A stretch of DNA of 64,000 nt from Neonectria sp. B-13 (GCA_002682825.1 NOKP01000018.1:561783-625782), one strand, 5' to 3'; positions 33,401-51,296 are shown, counted from the stretch's first letter. The notes: generated by a model from the sequence alone, not told the origin. Numbers and translations: made by a program.

Positions 33401-36400
33401 CGCGCAGATTGAGTCTGTCAAGTGTCGACTGCATGTGTATGGACTGTCCCCCGCCGTGAACCCCGCCGACCCCTTTTTTCCTCCGGATACTTGCTGTCAG
33501 GTGGGTGGACGGTGGCCCTGGAAGAAGCCTCGCTCACTGCAACTGCAGGCCACTTTGACTGCAACTCCTACATACAGACTCCTTCTGAAAGGCTCTTGTT
33601 TCAGTCACGACATGGTGAGACTGGTGGTGGCAGCTGGCATACCTTCACCGGAGCACTACCCATCATGCTTGTGGACCAGGGCCCCAACCAGCCAGTGCTT
33701 TCTCCGCTGGGTGCCCACGCCACAGGCGCATGACTCGTCGTCGCCATCAACCTCTCGTCATCGTGTGTTGACCTGTCTCTGGCACTCTGCTAGCCCCGTG
33801 GATCAGGGGGGGGATTCGGGCAGGAGACCGATGAGCCTCCAACGGGCGTCTTCCTTTCTCTCACTAGGGAGAGACGTAGAACCTGGACTCGGCCGATTGC
33901 TCAACGGGCTCTAACACCGACCACTGGCTGGCCACGATCCTGCCCCTCCGAACTAAGTCTTGGCAAGGGAATGGCTTGGAGCAAGGCGACTTGGTATCCT
34001 AAACTGACTCTTGTGGCTTGAGGTAGTGCGTACCTCGCGCTCCCGTCGTCGTGACAGGGAGGACGATAGAATAGCGCGATACAGGGTCGCTGCACAGCGC
34101 CAAGTGCGGCGCGCTAGCCAGGCCGCCGTATCCAGGAAATTCCCTCCTCGGACGACATTTCCACCCGCTGCTTGCGCCTGCACCTGTGAGATGTTGAAGG
34201 GAGAAAGTCGCAGCCACATGTCGCGCTTGTGCTACCACCTGTGTTCCCCTGCGCCCGGAAATCCTGATCATCAACCTGCTGGACATAGCTTCCGGCTGGG
34301 CGGCGCCTTTCTCGCACACGTCACTACGGGACCTTCGTCGTCGCGCTTGCCTTGGGATCGCCGCCCGCCCCTAAAATGACTTGGTAGTTGAGCGCCATGA
34401 GGCTGGGGTTACGCATAACGATGATTTCCCGCTCTGCGCACGGCGTTAGCACCGGCCTCAGCGCCAACGCCGTCTGGTACTTAGAGTGGTGACCCGCCGT
34501 CAGTATTTGTACATCGGTCCTTGTCGATGCCGCACTGGCAGTGCCAGGCGTTCCCCATTCGTGCTGGCATGGCGGTAGAGAGGGGCCTAGGCTGACACCC
34601 CATGATGAATAGTCGGTGACAAGCTTAGTCATTCGGTCCGCCCCTCGACGGACCGCACGCTCTGGTCAATTGTCCGGCTGATCCCACGTTTTGCGACGGC
34701 CTTAGGTCCACACCGTCTAATGCTTAGTTTGAGTTTATGCATCGTTTCGCCGCGGACTCTCCTGGTTTCGATTTGGCGGCCCTGTTATTGTCCGTCGTAA
34801 AAAAAGAAAAGAAACCTCCCCGAAACTTGCTTAGACTCACAACGGATAGAGGTTGGGGAGACCCATAAGGTGAGTGGCATCTGTCTAAGGCCTAGCCATG
34901 TCATACAAGCGCGCCTACAGCGTGTGCTGGGTACGTGGAGCGAGGATGGCGCGGAAATCCGCGGGACGGCTCCTACGGCAGTTTGAAGTACTGGGCATTG
35001 CGAACGCCAATGCATGTACAGTTTGGTACGGCATAAGACATGCCAGTTCGTAGTCCTCTGTCGCACACAGCCACTAGGCAATCGGGATGGGTGGCGGAAG
35101 TGCCCTGGACAAAGTACGTTGAGTTTGTGATTGCTTTCCCGTCTGTGGATATATATGCCAGTCGCGCATATGCTTGTTGGTTCTATAGGAATGCATGTTA
35201 GAGACAACGCATAAATGTAGATGTTGACGTTCATGTCAAAGAAAAAACCTAATGCTCATCGGCAATGTCAACTGGCGTAGCTGATCAATCGATGAGCGCA
35301 TGGCAGATGATTCAACTCTTCAAGACGACACATCTTGGAACCGACTCGCTGGAGAAGACATGTTGCATCAAATAACGATGTTGTTGAGATGGACGTACTG
35401 GGACAGACTGCAGTAGTGTAGCACATGTCGTCTTGTATCGTACTTCTGAGAACTGCCGTGTGTGGTTGGTGTTGCATGAGTTGAATCGGGATGTGACATT
35501 GAGTTCCCCAGGGAAACTTCGATATGGTGAAGACGTTGCCCTAGTAGCGAAGTTCCCTGCAGTTGGTATGCCTACATTGAGCAGCACCCATGGACCTTGC
35601 CACCTGCGCTCTGCTATGAACTTTGGCCAGGAGCAGCCTTTGCGGGTCGCCTCTACTTGCCACGAAGGCTTTGACCAGTGGTTCGACTCAACCGGCTGTC
35701 GCAGAGTTCAGGGCTCCATCATCAGTGTTCCGACATATTCCTGCCATCGGCAACATATACACCGTGCAAGGTAGGCTTTGAGGGAGTGTCCTTGAATGTC
35801 AATGTATCCCCGGGGTGTTTTGTTAAGCCGCTAGGTGCAATATAATCCGAACTCCATTAATACAATGACTCGCGGGCTTCCTAGAACCCTGATGGATTGT
35901 CAATCTGGATACTGTTCCCTCAGGAAGAAACCGTAATGACCAATAGGCACCGTAGAATCCATAATCGAGCATGCTCTCCAGAGTTGATTCTTAAAGTGAT
36001 TCGACTAGGCTTGCGATTCTCGTCAAATAATAACAACCGTGGTCGTTACGTATTCCGTGATAGACAGCCGACTGCAAGGAACCTTGGCGATGATCTTGGC
36101 GACGTTTGCTTTCCCTGGCTGGCTTTCCAAAAGGGTCCCCAACTGGACAGGGACAAGGGGGCCGGACACACGAAAGCCCCATATCGATTACCCGATGTGC
36201 GCTAGTTTCCACATCAAGTTCGGGGCGGATGGCCACCCCGGACCTAGGTATAGCGCGCGTGTTGAGGTGACGCTAGGTTTTGGCGCCCATTTGATCACCA
36301 TCTGGGTCGAGCTCTATGGGTGCACATAAAAAGCCTCTTCGACGTTGGGAAATTGGAATTAATGCATTGCTTCCACTAGACTGTTCTCGATTTTGGGTCT

Positions 36401-39400
36401 GGGGAATCGCTACCCGCTCAGATGAACACACCAGGGTGCCAGACTGTGTTGCCATCATTTCCAACGTGAAGTCGTCTAATAGGTCGAATTACCGGCCCCC
36501 TGAACCTGGCACAGTCTGTGATCAGCCGGCCAGGGTTGAGCCCGGCTCAACGTTTCAGATCATGCACATAGCCCTGACCGTGTCAAATCCGACTCACAGT
36601 CAGCGATAGTGTTGGAGGCAGCCTGTCGGTTCGGATAGCCTCAAAAATTTGAGTTCGCAGCAACAGCATACCTGGTCGTCGCGAACCGACATAAACAATG
36701 AGGTTGTTGGGGCATACACAGTAGGAAGGGGCGTCGACTGCATGCTGGACATGTCGGATTCGCATCAGCCGAAACCCTAAGCCAACTCTGATCCATGAGC
36801 CAGCCAGCTGATCTTAGAAATCCATGTAACATGGTGCTCGGGACTCGACCGTCTTGGAGAGAGAGAGAGCTCGTAGTGTTCAACCGCGAAGTGTCTGAAA
36901 GGCAGGGAAAACTTGGACCAGTGTGGAAACCTTCCAGCCACCAATCAGGAACAGGCGGTCATGGACTGGCAATAGGCGGCCAAAATCGGGAAGTGGTGGA
37001 TTGATTGATACGGGGGACCAGCAGGCCTTGCCGTTCGCTGGAAACCGGAAAGCCAAGCATATTCGTCAGCCCTGTTGGTTGAGTGTTGCATCTTGCACTT
37101 CCCCGCATTGCTCACTCTCGTTCGACAGCTAACCGAAATGGTTCAAGTGTCTGCATTGAGGGCGAAAATAACAACATGGGCCAGGGACTGGCCTGCGGGA
37201 CGGTTTGTGGCCTGATGGGCGCTATCCTCGTCGCCCGAATAGCTGTTTCTCCGACTGGCCAATGGACTCACATGATAGCAAGAGCAGCAAGGAAACATGC
37301 CTAGATGCCGGAGTGGAGTAAATCATGTGCGGGACGGAGCCTGCACGAGATGGTCTCGGCGCTGATTCCAGTTGTAACCCAATGCGCTGCGGTCGCCATA
37401 CGGTGTTGGCTCTAATGCATCGGCCTTCATCTTCGGCAGGTTTGAGACCTAGTGTGTCCTGGTAAGGCGTGGCTGAGAAACCGTTGGACCGTGCCGTTCT
37501 GTATCGTACCTGGGCGGAATATGTGGCTTGGCCCGCCGACCTTCCTAAGGTGGATTGGGTTCACTCGGAAGCCATCCCGGAGTGACTGTTGGAGTCCCCA
37601 GCTCCTGTTCGAGATGTCAGCCTGGCAATTCAAAGTTTATCGTAAATTGGTAACCCATGTCGAATGTTGTGAGGTTGCCGCTTTGAGTAGGATAAGAGAC
37701 ACTATCGCCGACTCTGCTAGAGATTGGTCGGCAGCATTGGATCATGCCATGATTGATGAACTAGCAACAATCCCTGGCCTCTTCCACTTACAGCCGGATG
37801 CATGGCGGGTAGACTGGCCGTTAACCTTGTTATTGATGTGTGCGACCTTGGTTTTCACTGTCAGGGAAGCATCGGTAGCGTTGACTTGGACGATCTAGAC
37901 TTGGGCTAGGCCTTTGGAGGCCTGGCGCTTTACACCAAGAGACGCTGCTTCGACAGGGCGATCTAGTCCCCAGAAGGGAGTGCCGCCTGATTCCGATTGG
38001 TGTAGAGAATCTCTGCGAGGACTCGCACGTGGTAGTGGTTGCACAAATTGACCATCGTTTGAGCTGGTCTTAGGCCGGATCGCTGTGGATCCGGGGCGAA
38101 TAATGAAGGCACTTGGGGAACACCACGTACGCATTCGTAGTAGGAAGACATACCTTAGTGCAAACTACTAAAAGAGACACAGTAGGAAGTAATGAACAAA
38201 CCTGGTAGTGATCTATTTGCGGAGAGGGCTTTGTCAGTCCCAGGACCAGGTCGAGAGCGAGACAGAGGAACGGCCCATCCTCAGATCAATGCTCAGCGCA
38301 CTGGTGAGTTTGGTGAAAAAAAAAGCAGCTTTCAGGTCCACTTGCCGTCCGCTGCATCGGAGGTTCGCGCGCATAATGCCGTGATTCAAGTTTCATCTCC
38401 TGATTGGGAACTGCCGGGCGTGTCCATCGACGAGGGATGCTTGGGAAGGCCTCTGACGATCGCGTTGCTTGCAAGGTCATGGGTGCGACATTGAACAGAG
38501 AGTTTCAAATGACTACATTTTGACAGACGACGTTGAGATGTGCAGTAGGTAGGGCTGTCCGGCTGGCCTTAGGCATCCTCCCCCACAGCGCCCACTAGTC
38601 AGCACTGGCTCGGCAGCTTCCCTTAGCATGCAAACTCAGACCATTCAGGAGATTACAACAAGGCACGTGTGTAACCACAGCTACAATGGACCTCAACAGT
38701 GTGGAGCTTTGGTAAAACCTCAGCAGTAACGTTGCTTAGCATGATGTTGTAGATATATTTTATGGTTTACGGTGAGCGTCACAAAATGTCATGGGCGATT
38801 CATTACTAGCCGACGGCGTTAGCAGCTGTCAGTAAAGTAAATGTCCGAAAGAGATCAGGGTTGTGTGGAACGCGTCCGGTTGGACCGGCATTGCGCCTCG
38901 TCGTTGTGCAACGGCTGACCGGCAGATGAGTGAGTGACATGATACAAAATGACGTTTCTTTTGGTCTTGTCGATCTGCTTCTGGCTCCCACAGGCGCCGC
39001 ATTTGAGATTGCTGATCATGGAGTGCATTCGTGGGGACAGTAAGTACCAGCCCTGAAAGCTGCGAGCCAGGTCCTGTCAGGCATGCCTGCTGGCGGCACT
39101 CTCTTATCGTTCCCTTCATCGACCACAGCTGGGCCTGCTGGAGCAGTCGGGACGAGTCCCTGCGTTCCCCGTTGCGCGTTGTAACTTGTTCATGGTGAGT
39201 GACCCGCCCCAAGCGCGTTCCCGCCGCGAAGGAGTCAACACCAACGCAATACCAAAAGTTCCCGACAGCTATGTACGTGCGCCATGTGCACGCCTTGTTA
39301 TCGCCCACGGTATGTGGGAGAAGCGAACCTGGGCCCAGACCAAATCCTGTGTTGCATTGAGTTGGAGATTGCGTGATGCTAGCTATACTACGTACGTAGC

Positions 39401-41183
39401 AAGTGGGTTGGCTTTCGACAAGCCAGGTACACAACTTGATCCGACGTTGGTAAAACACTAGACATACTGCAGACAAGGTCCTGATCTTCGTGCGCAGCCC
39501 TCTGCCCGCATGTAAACGGCTTCTTGAAGTTCGGAGGAACGGCCCAGGGCAACCCCACCCAAAACGGCGATAATGCAGGCGACGCAATGAGCTTGACCGC
39601 AGCCATCACCACAGCAGAGTGAAAGATGAGGAACCACTCGCAACCTCCGGCTCCATCACCTCCTGCGTGCAGCGTACCCCAAATAAACATCCCCACATCT
39701 TTAGTCTACCGGAAGTGCGCGTGAAATTACCGCACAGCCCGGATGGCCGCCCACAGTGCCCCAGGTTCGTTCATGTATCGGCCGTACCAGTGATTGACTT
39801 GCAGCTCCAGCGCGAAGCAACATCTTGTGATGCCCGTTCCAAGGCGGTGAAGCACCTCTGCCGAACTTTTAAGGATATGTGGGGAGGGCTGTCGGCGATG
39901 ACTATCATCGTACGACCAGTGGCAGTTTTCAGCAATGGTCGCAGTCACTACTGTACAATGGCGTATGGTTGGGATGCCCTTGTGCAGTCGCCCAGCGCGG
40001 ATTAAGCGCTCCGCTGCAGGCAGGGTTCCAACCTGTTCCCACGTGTAGTGTCATCCTTGGCAGCATGTTTAAGGCAGGGGCTTGCGCTGATCTTTCGGCA
40101 CTCGCCCTGACTAAGTTAGGTAGCTAGCACCTTAACCCGAGCATTACGATTTGCATCGACTTCAAACACATAAACTCCAAGGAAAGAGCGACGCTACTCG
40201 CGGACCAGCGAAGGGCCGAGAAGAGTACGTCGACCTCCGTTTCGTTGACTGTGTGAGTGTGTATCTTCTCCCTTCATGCGCTGTCCTGGTAGAAAATTCC
40301 CCAACGTTAATTAGGAGTCAGTGGAAATCGTAATCTACTCGATGCAAGCGAGTGCCGAATGACACAGGGCCAAGAAACGGTTCGTGAAAACATTGGGCGC
40401 GGCATCAGTCCGGAGTGTGATGAGAATAGCCTATGCATCGAGGCATCATCCTTGTCGCGGGCGGCCTAAGCTCGAGATGCCAAAATGGCACCAAGGCGCG
40501 AACTATAGGTGCTTGGATCTGATATAGGTAAACTGGAGCTGGACGTGATGAGCCGGATGAAACAGCGCCTCCCCGAAGCTTCGCTTGGACAGGGCACACA
40601 ACTGCCACGTGAGGAGGAGGAATCTCAACTGCTGGCAAGCTGGATGACAGCATCACCACGTCGCTGCGCCCTGACGCTTGAGGTTGGGAGGCCCTAAGAC
40701 CTAAACACACCCAAATTATGTCCCGCGCCGAAGCTTGGGGCGGTCGCTCGGTCCTCAGTGAAGCCCACTTGGAGAAGTTGACGACCAAGTAGTGCCGTCG
40801 GACCTTATCAAGTTGGAGCAAGCCGTTGTATCGGCAGGAGACGTCACCCGAATTGTGGCACGATAATTACATCGACATTGGCTCAGAAAGTATTGGCGTG
40901 TAAGTTTCGACTTCATTAAAGAATCATCATGCTCTCGCCGTAATCCAGACCAAGCCAACTAAGCGCGCCTGCTGGCGCATGCTAGTCGGACCGGGACCCA
41001 AAACAAGGATCGCCTCGCCGTGAAGTTGGATCGATAATTACTACCTGCAGCGACAGCAAATGGAGGAGAGATTACACTACGTAGGAATGCGTTGATACAG
41101 GCAAGAGGCGCATGCGGAAATGTGTGGCTGGCTGAATGACGACGACGAGGACAAAAAGGGCTGAAGTCTGACGGCTTGAGGAA

Positions 41184-41225
41184 GCGTTGGAGAGGCGTTG
41201 GAGAGGCGTTGGGGAGGCGTCAGAG
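41184..41225 (+). repeat. 11-bp tandem repeat, about 3.5 copies
   Basis: Unit GCGTTGGAGAG: two perfect copies, one with A to G, and a diverged fourth partial copy. Confidence 0.85.
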
Positions 41226-43599
41226 AAAGTCGCTGCTGAAATTGATCTGGCCGCCCGATCCAAGTGTTTGAAAGTTGTGGAGGCGACCGCGTGAAACATC
41301 CGAGTCTGAAGGTTTAGGACCTGGATCAAATCGGTGCTAGCGGAGGCCCGGGGGGCTCCCGCACCAGCAACAGGCCAGTCACGGGCTAAGGGCGCGAAAT
41401 CCCTCCACCAGGGATGCGACGTTCGTCCTCCCGGAGCCCAGGTACAGTGTACAGAGTGCTGGGTAGAGTGTTCGGCGGTTGGCACTATGCATTATGATTT
41501 ATGGCGAGGTTCGTACGCGCCAGTCCGCGACGGGAAGAGTGTGTCCGCGGTACTCGGCAGGCACACACAAATGTACCGCGCCAGGGGTTGTTCTTGGTCT
41601 GATAATGGGGGAAACGCGCCAGGGTAACGGGGAGCTTGGAAAGCCCAAGTCAGGAACGGCAAGGTGACAATCGGCCGGGACGGACCAGGATGTGGGTGGA
41701 TGTGGGTGCGGCCGGGCGGCGTGGTGGAGATCTCTGGATCACCCTCTGGGCCCTTTTTTTTGGTCAGAGGAGTAGCTCTTTAGGTACTACGAACGGAACT
41801 CTCCATCTCTATCCCGGGCATTTTGCTGTGCCTCATCCTGCCCCGCGCTTGAGTTGAGCCAGTGGCTCGATCGTTCAGCCGTGATTGTTTCTGCCCCCCC
41901 TTTCATCTGCGCGCGGGCGGGAAGGGAAGGCCAATATCGGTGATGCGGCATGTTAATGGTGATGAGCCTGGGTTGGAATGAGTCCTACAAGCTTGAACCC
42001 CGCGGGCGGCTTGGTCCCAGGATTCTCTTCTTAGACTTGGAGATGGATGACAAGCCGGGAACGACACAATGAGCAACGGATAACATACAACGGATGAGGG
42101 GTCATAGGGTCATAGGCAATGTGCAATGGGCCACTGTCAACAGCGCCCGCCAACAGATACGGCACTGTAAGTTAGCGGAGCAAGTCTGCCGTCAGAGGCA
42201 AAGGAAGAAGGAAGTCTCAGATCGATACAACCCCGACACGAGGCTCAGTGAGGAACGATTCACACTAGAGCTGGCTAGGCGCGTGAGGTGTTAGGACGTT
42301 CGGTGCCAGTGTGGTCCCCGAATGAGGTATCTGTACAAGTGAAGTCGCCCTCTATACCTACCAGAGATGGTGGAGTTATTAGAGGTGCAGCAGCTCAGTG
42401 AAAGCCATCCCAGGGTGGGAAAGGTACGGTGAGGGACACGGGATGGGAGGTTGTACATGCGCAGTTGCGGTACTGCGCCTTCCTCACATCGTGCATCGTA
42501 CATGGCACCGGCCTGTATCGTACGTCGTCCCGCAGCGAGCGTCCAACGAACCGCCCTAGGGTCCTGCAGCACTTTACTGTACTTGCTACGCCCTCGAGCA
42601 TGATGTCCGTGACGAGCGAGGGAGACGGGAGAGAACGGTCAAGATGTCCCTGAGTGACATACCAACGGAAGCACTTGGTGACAGACTTCCCTATGGACAC
42701 TAGCACTCAGCCGGCGCACACACCCAGACGGCGCACCCGACGTCACTCAACGTCACCCAACGACACCCGGGCGATACCCAACGACTGCCATCGGCGACAA
42801 CCCCAACTCCCGTGGCACAAGTCGGGGCTCTGGCCCAGACGTTAAGGTTGGCTGGGAGGCAAAAGCCCACCTCCACTTGGCGTACTCGCCTCACCCCAGC
42901 CTGACGCGGTTCCAAGCCCGCATACCACGCACACCACGCACACTGCCCAGGCCACACCACCACCTCACCAAGCCGCGACGCCCCCCTGGCTGGCACCAAG
43001 GAAGCAGAGACAGATGCAGATGCAGAAGCAGAAGCAGAAACAGTAGCAGAAGAACAACCAGACCGCACACCTCAGACCCCCAGTCCTTCCTCAGACCTCA
43101 GAACTCAGATCGCAGACTGGAGACAGCAGCTAGAGGCCTGGCGCATGCATGCACATGCATGCAGTGTTCCTCCTCAGCCTTCCGATGCCCTCGTGCGGGT
43201 CTAACTATCCTCCCCCTCCCTTGCCTCGAGAGTCGGGCCCTATGAGTTGAGTCCTCAGACTCCTCATCGCCTTCGATGCAGCTTCAGCGGGTTCGGCTCC
43301 TTGTACCCTGTTTTGGACGTCCAGCCTACTTGGGCCAGCGTCCCCAACGTCCCCAGCGAACGCCTGGGCCCTCCCGATCTTCTTCGGTGTCCTTCAATGT
43401 CCGACTGCTATCCAATCGAAGGTCCGTTGCCCAATAGCGGTGCCGGCGCGGCCCCTATGACAATGAGAAGAGCCCCATGCTCCGTACACACAACCACTAC
43501 CGACCCAACTCTCGCAACTGACGCTACGCCGGACGCTACGCTGGCGACCACACTGCTGGGGACCACTATTTCAGGTTCTCTCGGCTCTCCCCCTTCACC

Positions 43600-46812
<3,213 letters not shown>

Positions 46813-49030
46813 CCTAGACTTTCAAAATTTGGCTCTAGATTGCATGCTTTTCTCGCAGGTGAAACTATCATTTCGACGGACTGTGGATTAAGCCTATTTC
46901 TGTATCAATATCATACCCGGACTGGACCAGACAGATACCCCCTTTTTGAAAAATTTCCCTCTCTCTTTTGATAGGATGTACCCCTTGGGACATCTAGGAC
47001 TCTATTCTAGCGCTCGCTCGCTGACGGGACGAAACTGGCGTCGTTATTTCTTGGAGGAGAAGAGATACCAGTCGAGACTTGGAAGCATCACTTGGCGTTC
47101 CCATTCTGCCACCCCCAAGTCCAGTTACTAGGTGGCAGGCCGGTTTTTCTGCTTTATTTGTGACTAGTGACTAGAGCACACACTGTGCGCTCTCGTACTA
47201 GTCGGCGTTCCGATTGGGCTATTTCCTTTACTTCACTTCTTACGCATCACGATTCCCCTTTGTTCAAAGCACCACATGCGCAAGCGCATGCTCTTCAGGT
47301 AGCTTGATACAGGTTTGCATTTGGTTTTCGCATTATCGATCTTTCCCAGCAACAGCTATCACGGCGAAGTTTCACGAAAGGTGTACTGCGGTGGAAGGGT
47401 TTACAACGAGGGGTTTGACAGAAGACGGAATGGGTGGACGAGACAATGCGTCAAGGTTCAAAGGAATGGGAGTCAGCACTGGGGGACGCAGATGGGTTGG
47501 AATTTTCCACGGTGGCAGTGCCGAATAACGAGACGGGGATGAATTTGTTGATGAACATGCTGGCGAAGATACCCTGAGGCGAAGAAGTCAAGGCAATAGA
47601 GACGGGAACACGCGATGAGTTGTATGGCTAAAAAATGTCCCTGCGGGACTGGGCAACGAGGCGAATGCATTTATATGACGTTGATGAGGGTCGTGGGAAC
47701 GCAAACATGTCCCTTAATTGTGGTGGATAGCTTAGGCCTCTGGTTTTAGAATAATTTGGTTTCTCAACCTCGCTTCTAGCTTGGTGCATGTTCCTAGCAT
47801 CCCAAGACGTCAATGATGTTTCCCGCTCGTCCAATCTCCTAGTCATGGAAACTTGGGATTCCTGCTGATTCGTCGTAGCAACCGGAACTGGTCATTTCTT
47901 CGGGCACATCCCTTTCCTGCAATGGCCCATCACTCCGTCTCTTTATTTCAAACCAGTCACGAACAGGTGCGACAAGCCCTAATAGATGGATGCCACTTTG
48001 CAATGTGAGTTAATTGGGTTGAAGTCGCCATTCCAAGCATGCCATCTTTTCAATCTTTTCATACAGTATCGGACACTCCCGTAGAGATTTACTGATTGGG
48101 TATCACCCCTGCACATCGGGGAGCGTTCCACGATGTGAATCTCCGATAGAAAATAAGATAGAAGGTGATAGAAGTCAAATCGCGGAATTAACGGGTCTCC
48201 TCGTCGCTCTAACTGGCCAATTGAATCGGGTTCCAATGACCTCATTCAGGAACGGAACGGAACGGAAGATCCCGCGGCCGAGCGGAGATGACTCAGCAGC
48301 AACCCAGAACGGAAAAGTCGTCTCGTGATACCGACTTGCGGACCAGAGTGGCAAGCTAACGAGATCCCCAACAACCCGGCGATGCCTGCGCGCAATCCAT
48401 CACGATGAGTGCAGCCAGGTAGACTGCTTCACGGCTTCTTTCAGCAAAATTAAAACGAATCATCTAACCGCCATCACCCATCCCCGAATACCCTCCGAAA
48501 CCGCCGTCGACATTAGACTGCATTGTTTGGGAGGACTCGGACGTTCATTAACTCCCTCCACGTCATCGGCCGGCCGGCTGGCCGTCCTTTCCTTTCGACC
48601 CGAGTTTACTTGCCGGACTTTGAGACACCTGAGGTGTTGAGGAAGCCTTGGTTATGGCCTACAACGCGATGATGCTGCCGGTACGGCCCACTGGATACTA
48701 CCGAAGATGGTTTGGACAAGGCTGACCTCGAGGATGCAGAATGTGGCGGCTGCAACAACCGAACTTTGGCCCTCCGTCGCGAATACCGTCATGATCCCCT
48801 GGAGGAGCTCGACGAACCCGGTCTCAAGACGATCCCGCAACTCGAAGGCCGCGAGCCTGACGCTTACCACCGAGGCAAAGTTTCAGGATGCCCAACAGGT
48901 GAGTCGCGTGTTCCGCTGCGTGCGCGACGGTAGAGCTGACAGCCCGGCCCAGGTGAACGAACCCCAGCTGCCCGACTTTCTTCGAAATGTGGTTCTCCGC
49001 TCTTTGAACCCTCCCTCCGGTCCCAATGCG
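46813..49030. other. Intergenic region and leader of the i-AAA protease gene
   Basis: The first part is 3' flank of the C2H2 gene; nothing recognised to about 48640. From 48707 a frame in register with the protease runs into its start codon (see separate finding), with an optional in-frame 54-nt intron at 48899-48952. Confidence 0.45.
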
Positions 49031-51296
49031 ATGGCACCCACCACCATCCAAACGAGCATCACCAACCTAAGCCGAGTTGGCCTCCATGCCGCGAATCCGA
49101 TTTTGCGACGACCGTACTTCCAGCCTGTCATCTCCGCTTCTCCGTCTCTTGCCCGCCGGTTCATGCGATCTGCGCCCGGTATCATGTCATCTTCTCGCAG
49201 TATATCTACGTTCCGTGCAATCAACTTTCAACAAAGAGGATTTGGCACGTCAAATGGAATCTCTCGCAATCAGCTTGCTTCTCTCGAGGAGACTGCCAAT
49301 AGAAGCCCCGGAAATGCGAACGCCCAAAATGCTTTCTATCAACTACTTCTCCGAGCGAACATGCCCGCCATCCTGGTTGAACGTTATCAGTCTAATCGCT
49401 TTGCGTCGAGCCCCGCAACTGACGAGGCCTATCGCAAGGCTCTTGCAATGCTGGGTGTTGGTGCGAACAATGCTCCTAACCCTTCCGCTCCTGGATCCTA
49501 CCCAAGAAACCAATGGCCGACTTTTGAGCAGGCTGTTGGGAATGCTGCTGTGAATGGATCCGGAGTCGCCGGGAACGCAATAGGCCACAAGAGCGAACCT
49601 ATTCACGTCATTGTCCAGGAGTCTACTCGATCTGTCGTTTTCCGGTGGTTCAAGTTCCTAGCTACCTTCCTTGTTGTCACCTATCTCTGCTTCGCTGCCG
49701 TTACCATTCTGATCGAAACCCTCAGCACTTTCCGTCGTGGACCTGGGGCGAAGCAGGATTCTGAGGTCAAGGCCGAGAAGCAGAACACTACCTTTGACGA
49801 CGTTCACGGTTGCGACGAGGCTAAAGAGGAGCTTCAGGAAGTCGTTGAGTTTCTCAAGAACCCTGAAAAGTTCACTGACCTCGGCGCCAAGCTGCCCAAG
49901 GGTGTTCTTCTGGTTGGTCCCCCTGGAACTGGAAAGACGCTCCTCGCACGAGCCGTCGCTGGCGAAGCTGGTGTTCCCTTCTTCTACATGTCTGGCAGCG
50001 AATTCGATGAGATTTTTGTTGGTGTCGGAGCTAAGCGAGTTCGCGAACTGTTCGCCGCGGCCAAGGCAAAGTCTCCTGCAATTGTGTTCATTGACGAACT
50101 TGATGCCATTGGAGGCAAGCGGAACCCTAGAGATCAAGCCCATGCCAAACAGACTCTGAACCAGCTACTCACCGAACTCGACGGATTTGACCAAGACACC
50201 AAGATTATCATCATTGGAGCCACCAATCTTCCCAAGATGCTCGACAAGGCACTCACTCGTCCTGGACGCTTCGACCGTCACGTCAGTGTGGATCTGCCCG
50301 ATGTTCGCGGCCGCATTGCCATTTTGAAGCATCACGCCAAGAAGATCAAGGTTTCTCCTGACGTTGACCTGGAATCTATCGCTGCTCGCTGCCCTGGCCA
50401 GTCTGGCGCTGAACTGGAGAACATGCTCAATGTTGCTGCTCTCCGAGCTAGCAGGGCCAAGGCAAAGTCCATATCGAAGAACGATTTGGACTGGGCGTTC
50501 GACAGAGTCACTATGGGCTCCGAGAGGAAGTCGATGGTTGTCACCGAGAAGGAAAAGGAAATGACGGCGTACCATGAGGCCGGCCACGCTTTGGTTCAAC
50601 TTTTCGACAAGGAGAGCTCAAACACTCTGTACAAGGTCACCATTCTTCCTAAGGGTCCTTCGCTGGGCCACACTGCTCAGCTCCCCCAGATGGATAAATA
50701 CTCCTACACTGCTGCTGAATACATGTCAAACATCCGCGTTCTACTCGGTGGGAAAATGGCCGAGGAGATGCGATACGGTGGTGACAAGGTGACCTCTGGA
50801 GTCTCATCGGTAAGCCCTCCTGTTACCCTCAGCTTCATTAGAACGTACTAACAGGTATCATTAGGATCTCGAGAGAGCTACCGACCTGAGCTACATGATG
50901 GTCACCCTCTTCGGCATGTCTACCCTTTTGGGACCCGTGGAATATGGTAGACGTTACGAAAACCTCAGCTCGACGACCAAGGCCGCGATTGAAGGCGAGG
51001 TGCAAAAGACGCTGATGAAGTCGTACGAGGATGTCAGGCAACTACTGACAGAGAAACGAAGCGAGCTTGATTTACTTGCCAAGGCGCTTGTTCGGTATGA
51101 GACTCTGGACAAGTCCGAAGTAGAGAAGGTTATTCGAGGCGAGAACCTACCGGGCCGTATCAACATCCCCAAGGGACCCTTGACAATACCCATTCCCACC
51201 AACATCCCGCAACCTCCTGGCCTTGGTGGTGTTGCCCAGCCACCGGAGTCTCCTGCACCACCTGCCGCCGCCGCCGACTCTAACACCAACAGCTGA
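49031..51296 (+). CDS. YME1: Mitochondrial i-AAA protease (Yme1/IAP-1, FtsH family)
   Basis: Two exons, 49031-50809 and 50865-51296, give 736 aa from the Met chosen because it starts a classical mitochondrial presequence (Arg/Ser/Ala-rich, no acids for about 70 residues). One membrane span lies at about 204-227 ([19 protein letters not shown]). The AAA domain has Walker A GPPGTGKT near 296, Walker [12 protein letters not shown] and arginine-finger region RPGRFDRH. The M41 metalloprotease motif HEAGH sits near 515 and the third zinc ligand is the D of GVSSDLERAT. It degrades unfolded and regulatory proteins of the inner membrane, with its active site facing the intermembrane space. Length matches yeast Yme1 (747 aa, from memory). 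The frame is open upstream to 48707. Confidence 0.93.

Noticed and set aside
38829..39587. 252-codon minus-strand frame, longest in the gene desert
   Set aside because: Composition rich in Cys, Trp and Arg as in non-coding sequence; no domain pattern or splice sites.
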